Below, piece by piece: positions 7,675 through 13,544 of a DNA stretch of 13,544 bases (positions are counted from its first letter, which is position 1; each line of letters starts with the position of its first letter). The notes below the pieces were generated by a model. That model was not told the origin of the DNA. It made no database searches and saw only the letters and a program-made list of their open reading frames with translations. A program made the translations under genes and the position numbers. The stretch is taken from the NCBI GenBank assembly GCA_021779335.1, contig JAJYAW010000033.1, positions 1 to 13,544 on the forward strand. The letters are read 5' to 3'. This DNA is from Myxococcales bacterium (GTDB lineage Bacteria; Myxococcota; Myxococcia; Myxococcales; Anaeromyxobacteraceae).

Positions 7675-8601
7675 TCAGGCCTTGAGGGCCGCCCCGTCGA
7701 GCAGCCGCTCGCAGAGCGAGGGGAAGTCCAGGCCGTTGCCGGCCGCGATCTTGGGGACCAGCGAGGTGGCGGTCATGCCCGGCAGCGTGTTGACCTCCAG
7801 GATGAAGGCCGTGCCGTCGGGGACCAGGATGAAGTCGGTGCGGGTCACGCCGGCGCAGCCCAGGCCGCGGTGGGCCGTCTCGGCCGCGTCCATGAGGCGG
7901 CGCGCCTCGCCGTCGGAGATGCGGGCCGGGTAGAAGTACTGCGTGGTGCCGGCCGTGTACTTGGCGGCGTAGTCGTAGAACTCGTTGGCCGGGACCACCT
8001 CGATGACGCCCAGGGCCTGGCCGTCCAGCACCGCCACCTGGACCTCCTTGCCCTTGACGTAGCGCTCCACGATGACGTCGCCCTTCCAGCGGGCCGCCTC
8101 GCGGCAGGCGTCGGCGAGGCCGGAGGCCTCCTTGACCAGCGTGACCCCCACGCTGGAGCCCTCGCAGGAGGGCTTGACCACCACCGGGAGGGCGAAGGGG
8201 AGGTCGGCGCCGTGGACGGCGCCGGCGCGCGACGCCGGGAAGACCCGGTAGTCGGCCACGTCGAGCCCCAGCCCCTTGAAGAGGAGCTTGGACAGCACCT
8301 TGTCCATGCCCACCGCCGAGGCCAGCACGCCGGAGCCGGTGTACGGGATGGCCATGGCCTCCAGCAGCCCCTGGATGCAGCCGTCCTCGCCGAAGCGGCC
8401 GTGCAGGGCCACGAAGGCCACCTGGGCGCCGGCCTCGCGGAGCCGGGTGGCCACGTCGCGGTCCACGTCCACCAGCACCACGTCGTAGCCCCTGCCGCGC
8501 AGCGCCTCGGCGCAGGCGGCGCCGGTCTTGAGCGAGACCTCGCGCTCGGAGGACTGCCCGCCGTGGAGCACCGCCACCTTCTTGCCCGTCCAGGTTCCCA
8601 T
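7675..8601 (-). CDS. ddl: D-alanine--D-alanine ligase
   Basis: Cytoplasmic ATP-grasp enzyme that joins two D-alanines to make the dipeptide added to the peptidoglycan stem by MurF. It has 308 residues, typical for DdlB-type enzymes. Visible motifs are LHGGQSSEREVSL (12-24), with Glu19 binding the first D-Ala, then ALHGRFGEDG (65-74), PYTGSGVLASAVGMDK (86-101), the ATP-grasp segment VVVKPSCEGSSVGV (140-153) with Ser150, and Tyr215 in the omega-loop. Further on are RTDF (Arg254, Asp256) and EVNTLPGMT (269-277) with the Mg-binding Glu269 and Asn271. These match the E. coli DdlB catalytic set with almost the same numbering. The start is ATG with GGAGG six bases upstream. It is 17 bases after murB and is the last gene of the murD-to-ddl run before the inserted convergent block. 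Confidence 0.97.
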   Translation of the reverse strand: MGTWTGKKVAVLHGGQSSEREVSLKTGAACAEALRGRGYDVVLVDVDRDVATRLREAGAQVAFVALHGRFGEDGCIQGLLEAMAIPYTGSGVLASAVGMDKVLSKLLFKGLGLDVADYRVFPASRAGAVHGADLPFALPVVVKPSCEGSSVGVTLVKEASGLADACREAARWKGDVIVERYVKGKEVQVAVLDGQALGVIEVVPANEFYDYAAKYTAGTTQYFYPARISDGEARRLMDAAETAHRGLGCAGVTRTDFILVPDGTAFILEVNTLPGMTATSLVPKIAAGNGLDFPSLCERLLDGAALKA

Positions 8602-8618
8602 GTCGTCCTCCAGGCCGC

Positions 8619-9539
8619 TCAGTCTTGCAGATCCTCTGCCACGAAGAGCCCCACCAGCTTCACCTCGGCCTCCAGCCTGACGCCGAACTCCGCCTTCACC
8701 CTGGCCCGCGCCAGCTTCATGAGCTGGAGCACGTCGCGCGCCGTGGCGCCGCCCAGGTTCACCAGGAAGTTGGCGTGGACGTCCGACCACATGGCGTTCC
8801 CGACACGGTGCCCCTTCAGCCCCACCGCCTCGAGGAGCTGGCCGGCGAAGCGGCCGGGCGGGTTCCGATAGGTGGAGCCGAAGGTGGGCTGGGTGAGCGG
8901 CTGGGTGGCGCGCCGGCGCGCCAGGTCGGCCTCCATGGCGGCCCGGCTGGCCGCCACGTCGCCCGGGCGCAGCCGACAGGTGAGGCGGGTCACCACGGCG
9001 CCGGGGGGGAGGCGGCTCTGCCGGTAGCCCAGCCCGAGCGCGGCGGCCGGGACGCTGCCCACCCCGTCGGCGGTGGCCAGCTCGGCCGACACCAGCAGGT
9101 CCCCCACCTCGCCGGCCGGGGTGCCGGCGTTCATGGTGACGGCCCCGCCCAGCGTGCCGGGGATGCCGGCCAGGAACTCCGCCCCGACCAGCCCCAGGGC
9201 GTGGCCGCGGGCCGGCAGGCGGGCGATGGGGGCGCCGGCCGGCAGGGTGAGCAGGTCGCTCTGCGCGGCCTCCTCGCCCAGCTCGGCCGGGAGGCGCAGC
9301 ACCACCCCCTCGACGCCGGCGTCGGCGACCAGCGTGTTGGCGCCGCCGCCCAGGATCGTGAGCGGCACGCCCAGCTCCGCCACGCCGGAGAGCAGCGCCG
9401 CGAGGTCGTCGGCGTCGGCCGGCCGCACCACCAGGTCGGCCGGGCCGCCCACCTTGATGGAGGTACGGGGCGCCAGCCGCTCGTCGAGGAGCACCTCGCC
9501 GCGCAGCCGCCGGCCCAGCTCTCGGCGCCAGTCCGCCAT
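8619..9539 (-). CDS. murB: UDP-N-acetylenolpyruvoylglucosamine reductase MurB
   Basis: FAD enzyme that uses NADPH to reduce enolpyruvyl-UDP-GlcNAc to UDP-MurNAc in the cytoplasm, the second committed step of peptidoglycan synthesis. It has 306 residues, the length of the shorter type II MurB class rather than the longer E. coli type. FAD-binding segments are TSIKVGGPADLVV (26-38), ILGGGANTLVAD (62-73) and GIPGTLGGAVTMNAG (125-139). Catalytic counterparts are Tyr172 in GYRQSRLP, Ser222 in FGSTYRNP and Glu292 in EAEVKLVG. The common SEKHANF motif reads SDVHANF (252-258); the catalytic Glu is elsewhere, so activity should be kept. The ATG follows the murC stop by six bases, with GAGG close upstream and close enough for translational coupling. 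The ddl start follows 17 bases after its stop. Confidence 0.97.
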   Translation of the reverse strand: MADWRRELGRRLRGEVLLDERLAPRTSIKVGGPADLVVRPADADDLAALLSGVAELGVPLTILGGGANTLVADAGVEGVVLRLPAELGEEAAQSDLLTLPAGAPIARLPARGHALGLVGAEFLAGIPGTLGGAVTMNAGTPAGEVGDLLVSAELATADGVGSVPAAALGLGYRQSRLPPGAVVTRLTCRLRPGDVAASRAAMEADLARRRATQPLTQPTFGSTYRNPPGRFAGQLLEAVGLKGHRVGNAMWSDVHANFLVNLGGATARDVLQLMKLARARVKAEFGVRLEAEVKLVGLFVAEDLQD

Positions 9540-9545
9540 GGCGCC

Positions 9546-10922
9546 TCAGCCCCGCAGCAGGGCGAGCAGCTCCGGCCCCACGGCGGTGACGTCGCCGGCC
9601 CCCAGCGTGAGCACCAGGTCGCCCGGCCGGAGCCGCGCCCGGGTGGCGGCCGCCAGCCCGGCGCGTGGCACGAAGGTGGCGTCGCGGTGGCCGCAGGCCC
9701 GGATGGCCTCCACCAGCCCGGCCGCGCCGACCCCGGCCAGGGGCTCCTCGCCGGCGGCGTAGATGTCGGTGAGGAGCAGCACGTCGGCGTCGTTGAAGGC
9801 GGTCGCGAACTCGGCGTGCAGGTCGCGGGTGCGGGTGTAGCGGTGGGGCTGGAAGACGCAGACGACGCGCCGCCGGAAGGCCTCGCGGGCGCCCAGCAGC
9901 GTGGCCTTCACCTCGGCCGGGTGGTGGCCGTAGTCGTCCACCACGGTGACGCCGCCGGCCTCGCCCTTCACCGTGAAGCGGCGCTGCACCCCCTGGAAGG
10001 AGGCCAGCGCGGCGCGCGTCACGTCCGGCGGGATCCCCATCTCGTCCCCCAGCGCGATGACCGAGAGGGCGTTGAGCGCGTTGTGGCGCCCCACCATGGC
10101 CACCTCGAAGCGCCCCAGGGGCTCGCTGCGCCGGAAGGCGTCGAAGCGCACGGCCTGGCCGGAGACCTCGATGGCCTCGGCCCGGTAGTCGGCCTGGTGG
10201 CTCGCGCCGTAGGTGACGTAGCGCTTGCCCACCTCCGGCAGGAGCGCCTGCACCCCCGGGTGGTCGATGCAGAGGATGGCCAGCCCGTAGAAGGGGACGC
10301 GGTTGACGAAGTCCACGAAGCCCTGGCGCAGCGCCGCCTCGGTCTTCCAGTGGTCCAGGTGCTCCGGATCGACGTTGGTGACGATGGCGATGGTGGGCGG
10401 GATGTGGAGGAAGGAGCCGTCCGACTCGTCGGCCTCCACCACCATGTACTCCCCCTGCCCCAGCTTGGCGTTGGAGCTGAAGGCGTTGACCTTGCCGCCC
10501 ACCACGGCGGTGGGATCCAGGCCGGCCTGGGCCAGCAGCCAGGCCGCCATCGAGGTGGTGGTGGTCTTGCCGTGCGAGCCGGCGATGGCCACCCCGTACT
10601 TGCGCCGCATGAGCTCGGCCAGCATCTCGGCGCGCTGGATGACCGGCACCTTGCGGGCGCGCGCCTCCAGCACCTCGGGGTTGTCGCGCCGCACCGCCGA
10701 GGAGGTGACCACCACGTCGGCGTCGCGCACGTGGGCGGCGTCGTGGCCCACCTCGATGCGGCCGCCCAGCGCCTCCAGGCGGCGCGTCACCTCGGAGGCC
10801 CTCAGGTCCGAGCCGGACACCGGGTAGTCGAGGTTGAGCAGCACCTCGGCGATGCCGCTCATGCCGATGCCGCCGATGCCCACGAAGTGGATCTTGGCGC
10901 GGCGGGAACGGAAGAGGCTCAT
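9546..10922 (-). CDS. murC: UDP-N-acetylmuramate--L-alanine ligase MurC
   Basis: Cytoplasmic Mur ligase that adds L-alanine to UDP-MurNAc with ATP hydrolysis. It has 458 residues, a normal length. The N-terminal UDP-binding domain carries HFVGIGGIGMSGIAE (12-26). The central ATP domain has the P-loop AGSHGKTTTT (114-123), EADESDGS (163-170) and TNVDPEHLDH (182-191). The C-terminal domain has the Mur-ligase motif DDYGHHP (329-335) and FQPHRYTRT (357-365). The start is ATG with AGGAG six bases upstream. It follows murG by 28 bases and precedes murB by six, in one direction, so these genes very likely share a transcript. Confidence 0.98.
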   Translation of the reverse strand: MSLFRSRRAKIHFVGIGGIGMSGIAEVLLNLDYPVSGSDLRASEVTRRLEALGGRIEVGHDAAHVRDADVVVTSSAVRRDNPEVLEARARKVPVIQRAEMLAELMRRKYGVAIAGSHGKTTTTSMAAWLLAQAGLDPTAVVGGKVNAFSSNAKLGQGEYMVVEADESDGSFLHIPPTIAIVTNVDPEHLDHWKTEAALRQGFVDFVNRVPFYGLAILCIDHPGVQALLPEVGKRYVTYGASHQADYRAEAIEVSGQAVRFDAFRRSEPLGRFEVAMVGRHNALNALSVIALGDEMGIPPDVTRAALASFQGVQRRFTVKGEAGGVTVVDDYGHHPAEVKATLLGAREAFRRRVVCVFQPHRYTRTRDLHAEFATAFNDADVLLLTDIYAAGEEPLAGVGAAGLVEAIRACGHRDATFVPRAGLAAATRARLRPGDLVLTLGAGDVTAVGPELLALLRG

Positions 10923-10950
10923 GGGGTGCTCCTGCGGAGGGGCCGGGCGG

Positions 10951-12114
10951 TCACCGGCCGGCCCTCGTCTCGAGGTCGGGCGGGCGGACCGGCTTGAAGT
11001 CGGCGCCGCGCGCCTGGCCCTGCCGCGAGCCCCAGCGCCGCTCCACCAGCGAGGCGCACACGTCGGCGATCTCGCGGGCGGCGGCCGGGGCGCCCAGGCG
11101 GCCGGCGGCGCGCGCCATCCGCTGGCGCCGCTCCCCGTCGACGAGGACGGCGCGGATCTCGGCGGCCAGCAGCTCGCCGGTCAGGTCGCGCTCCTCGATC
11201 ATGACGGCGGCGCCCGCGTCCACCAGGCTCTGCGCGTTGAGGAACTGGTGGTTGTCGGCGGCGGCGGGGTAGGGGACCAGGATCGACGGCTTCTTGCAGA
11301 CGGTGAGCTCGGCCAGGGTGGTGGCGCCGGCCCGGCACAGCACCAGGTCGGCCTCGGCGTAGGCCCGGCTCATGTCGGTGATGAAGTCGCGCACGTCGGG
11401 CTCGAAGCCCACCGCCCGGTAGCCCCGCTCCACCTGCTCGCGGTCGCGGGCGCCGGTCTGGTGGACGATCCGGAGCCTGTCCTTCAGGTCGGCCAGGTGG
11501 GGCAGGGCCTCCACCACCCGCATGTTGAGGGCGTGGGCCCCCTGCGAGCCGCCGAAGACCAGCAGGCGGGCCCGCTCGTGGTCCGCCACCGGGCGCATGA
11601 AGTTGTCGAGGAGCTGGCGGCGGATGGGGTTGCCGAGCTGGAAGACCTTGCGGCGCGGGAAGTGGCGCGCCGCCTCCGGGAAGGCGGTGAAGGCCGCCTG
11701 GACGACGCGGCCCAGCAGCCGGTTGGTCAGGCCGGCCGCGGCGTTCTGCTCCTGCACCGCGGTGGGGATGCGCAGCAGCCAGGCGGCCAGCACGACCGGG
11801 CCGGAGGCGTAGCCGCCCACCCCGACCACCACGTCCGGGCGCCACCGCCGCAGGATGCCGAGCGACCCGAGGAGGGCGCGCGGCAGGAGCAGCAGGTTCC
11901 GCAGCGCGCCCGCCAGCCCCTTCCCCTTGAGCCCCTTCACGTCCACCAGCTCCATGGGGAAGCCGGCCGCCGGCACCACCTGCGCCTCCAGGCCCCGGGC
12001 CGTGCCCACGAAGACGACGTCGTTGCCGGGGTGGCGCATGACCACCTCCTCGGCCAGCGCGATGCCGGGGAAGACGTGGCCCCCGGTGCCGCCGCCCGCC
12101 ACCAGCAGCCTCAC
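10951..12114 (-). CDS. murG: UDP-GlcNAc:lipid I transferase MurG
   Basis: GT28-family, GT-B fold glycosyltransferase at the inner face of the cytoplasmic membrane. It transfers GlcNAc from UDP-GlcNAc to lipid I to make lipid II. It has 387 residues. Glycine loops are GGGTGGHVFPG (7-17), GVGGYASGP (98-106) and FGGSQGAHALN (187-197). EQNAAAGLTNR (122-132), the HQTG motif (218-221), RAGATTLAEL (261-270) and PYPAAADNHQ (281-290) complete the family pattern. Hydrophobic and basic residues around 68-92 fit membrane contact. The last 25 or so residues form a tail beyond the usual family end. The start is GTG at 12114-12112, overlapping the ftsW stop as GTGA, with GGAGG seven bases upstream inside ftsW; translational coupling is likely. 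Confidence 0.97.
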   Translation of the reverse strand: MRLLVAGGGTGGHVFPGIALAEEVVMRHPGNDVVFVGTARGLEAQVVPAAGFPMELVDVKGLKGKGLAGALRNLLLLPRALLGSLGILRRWRPDVVVGVGGYASGPVVLAAWLLRIPTAVQEQNAAAGLTNRLLGRVVQAAFTAFPEAARHFPRRKVFQLGNPIRRQLLDNFMRPVADHERARLLVFGGSQGAHALNMRVVEALPHLADLKDRLRIVHQTGARDREQVERGYRAVGFEPDVRDFITDMSRAYAEADLVLCRAGATTLAELTVCKKPSILVPYPAAADNHQFLNAQSLVDAGAAVMIEERDLTGELLAAEIRAVLVDGERRQRMARAAGRLGAPAAAREIADVCASLVERRWGSRQGQARGADFKPVRPPDLETRAGR

Positions 12115-13298
12115 GGCGAGGCCTCCGGGGCGCCGCGCGGCGGCGCCACCCGCACCGCCTGCACGCCGGGCCGGAGGAAGCCGCCGCGGTCGCCCGACAC
12201 CGAGAGCAGGACGCCGGCCGCCAGCAGCAGCGTCATGAGCGAGCTGCCACCGTAGGAGACGAAGGGCAGCGTCAGCCCCTTGGTGGGCAGGAGGCCGAAG
12301 ACCACCGCCAGGTTGAGCAGCGCCTGGGCGCCGATGAGCGTGGTCAGGCCGAGGGCCAGGTAGGCGCCGAACGGCTCGGCGGCGCGCAGCGAGGCGCGCA
12401 GCCCGCGCCAGACCAGCACCCCGTAGAGGAGCAGCAGCACGGCGATGCCCAGCAGGCCGGTCTCCTCGGCGATGACGGCGGCGATGAAGTCGGTGTGGGC
12501 GGCCGGCAGGTAGAAGAGCTTCCCCTTGCCCTGCCCCAGCCCCTGCCCGAGCCAGCCGCCGTTGCCGATGCCGAGCAGCGACTCGACGAGCTGGAAGCCC
12601 GCCCCGTCGCGGTGGCCCCAGGGGTCCAGGTAGGCCAGCCAGCGCTCCATCCGGTAGGGCGTGCCGGTCACCAGGCGCCAGCCCACCGGGATGGCCAGCA
12701 GCACCGCGCCGACGAGGTAGGAGACGCGGGCCCCGGCCGCGAAGAGCATGGTGAAGAGCACCAGCAGCATGATGACGCCGGTGCCCATGTCGCGCTCCAG
12801 GAGGCAGAGCACCACCATCAGGCCGGTCACCAGCAGGTGCGGCAGGAAGCCGATGGAGAAGAGCCGCACCTTCTCCCGCTTCCGCGAGAGCGAGTGGGCC
12901 AGGTAGAGCACCAGCGCCACCTTGGCGAGCTCGGCGGGCTGGAAGTTGAGGAGCCCGAGGTTGATCCAGCGGCGCGCCCCGCCGGCCACCCGGCCGATGC
13001 CGGGCACCAGCACCAGCACCAGCATGAGGAGCGAGAAGACCAGCAGCGGGTAGGCCCAGGCGGCCAGGCGCCGGTAGCCCACCCGGAGCGCCAGCAGCAG
13101 GAGGGCCAGCCCCAGGGTGAAGGCCACCGCCTGCCGCTCGAGGAAGAAGAACTCGTCGCCGAGCTGGCGGGCCGCCTGGATGGCGCTGGCCGAGTAGACC
13201 ATGACCGCGCCGGCGGCGGGCAGCACCAGCAGCACCAGCAGGAGCAGCCAGTCGAAGGGCAGCGGGGCCAGGCGGGGCTGCACCGGCGCGTCGCTCAT
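12111..13298 (-). CDS. ftsW: Septal peptidoglycan polymerase FtsW (SEDS family)
   Basis: Polytopic inner-membrane glycosyltransferase that polymerises lipid II at the division septum with its class B PBP partner FtsI. It has 395 residues with about ten hydrophobic segments, as in other FtsW proteins. Diagnostic motifs are GGARRWINLG (106-115), FQPAELAK (119-126), LLERDMGTG (166-174), YLPAAHTDFIAAVIAEE (263-279) and PTKGLTLPFVSYGGSSL (338-354). Asp270 in HTDF matches the essential SEDS aspartate. A short Pro/Arg-rich cytoplasmic tail ends the protein. The start is ATG at 13298, overlapping the murD stop as ATGA, with GGAGG seven bases upstream. Its own stop overlaps the murG start, so murD, ftsW and murG are probably translated in a coupled way. 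Confidence 0.97.
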   Translation of the reverse strand: MSDAPVQPRLAPLPFDWLLLLVLLVLPAAGAVMVYSASAIQAARQLGDEFFFLERQAVAFTLGLALLLLALRVGYRRLAAWAYPLLVFSLLMLVLVLVPGIGRVAGGARRWINLGLLNFQPAELAKVALVLYLAHSLSRKREKVRLFSIGFLPHLLVTGLMVVLCLLERDMGTGVIMLLVLFTMLFAAGARVSYLVGAVLLAIPVGWRLVTGTPYRMERWLAYLDPWGHRDGAGFQLVESLLGIGNGGWLGQGLGQGKGKLFYLPAAHTDFIAAVIAEETGLLGIAVLLLLYGVLVWRGLRASLRAAEPFGAYLALGLTTLIGAQALLNLAVVFGLLPTKGLTLPFVSYGGSSLMTLLLAAGVLLSVSGDRGGFLRPGVQAVRVAPPRGAPEASP

Positions 13299-13544
13299 GG
13301 CAGGGCCTCCACCAGCCGGCGGAAGGCGTCGCCGCGGTCCTCGTAGCTCCGGAACTGGTCGTAGCTGGCGCAGGCCGGCGAGAGGAGCACCACGTCGCCC
13401 GGCCCGGCCAGCGCGGCCGCGCGCGCCACCGCGGCGGCGAGCGTGCCGCACCCCTCGGTGGGCGCCAGGTCGCCGAGCTCGCGCTCCACCGCCGGGGCGT
13501 CCTCGCCCAGCGTGAGGAGCGCCTTGACCCGGCCGGCTAGGAGG
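13295..13544 (-). CDS. murD: UDP-MurNAc-L-Ala--D-glutamate ligase MurD (3' end only)
   Basis: Cytoplasmic Mur ligase that adds D-glutamate to UDP-MurNAc-L-alanine. Only the last 82 residues are inside the window; the 5' part lies beyond 13544. The segment VVLLSPACASYDQF followed by SYEDRGDAFRRLVEAL is the characteristic C-terminal MurD motif (SPACASxDxFxxYxxRGxxF), and a preceding ALLTLGED stretch fits the third domain. Gene order before ftsW agrees with this. The stop TGA overlaps the ftsW ATG. Confidence 0.93.
   Translation of the reverse strand, partial: LLAGRVKALLTLGEDAPAVERELGDLAPTEGCGTLAAAVARAAALAGPGDVVLLSPACASYDQFRSYEDRGDAFRRLVEALP

Noticed and set aside
8764..8784. MurB SDVHANF in place of SEKHANF as a lost catalytic residue
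   Set aside because: The catalytic glutamate of MurB corresponds to Glu292 in EAEVKLVG near the C-terminus, which is present. The change is a neighbouring substitution.
8625..10997. Long plus-strand open frame (790 codons) opposite murB and murC
   Set aside because: Antisense shadow of two enzymes with complete catalytic motifs; composition is biased and there is no domain signal.

Overview
The window looks like chromosomal DNA from a very GC-rich deltaproteobacterium of the Myxococcota. Anaeromyxobacter is my best guess, from the base composition, the style of the dcw (division and cell wall) genes and the neighbouring multiheme c-type cytochromes. The genus is inferred from general knowledge; no search was run.

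Minus strand: most of a dcw cluster, transcribed from right to left. The order is murD (3' end only), ftsW, murG, murC, murB, ddl, then a gap, then ftsQ, ftsA and ftsZ (3' end missing). From murD to ddl the genes are packed tightly: murD/ftsW and ftsW/murG overlap by 4 bases, and the other spacings are 6 to 28 bases. Together they make lipid II precursors (UDP-MurNAc by MurB, amino-acid ligations by MurC and MurD, D-Ala-D-Ala by Ddl, GlcNAc transfer by MurG), polymerise them at the septum (FtsW) and build the divisome (FtsQ, FtsA, FtsZ).

Plus strand, about 3431-7653: an oppositely oriented five-gene block sits exactly between ddl and ftsQ, where the classical cluster runs straight through. 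It holds a small exported triheme cytochrome, a larger exported cytochrome with nine CxxCH motifs plus one CX3CH motif, and three tandem paralogues. Each paralogue has a signal peptide, a thioredoxin/redoxin-like domain with no CXXC active site, and C-terminal TPR-like helices. This is the most unusual part of the window. Its products should all act outside the cytoplasmic membrane. I cannot name the process they serve. Electron transfer or periplasmic assembly of the cytochromes is an inference from co-location only.

Non-coding DNA is limited. The 219-bp divergent gap 3212-3430 must start transcription of the cytochrome block to the right and probably of ftsQAZ to the left; it carries a perfect 8-bp inverted repeat. 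Two intergenic stretches inside the block (3770-3918 and 6693-6834) carry strong GC hairpins. The 21-bp convergent gap before ddl has a small hairpin. I see no tRNA, rRNA, CRISPR array or insertion sequence.
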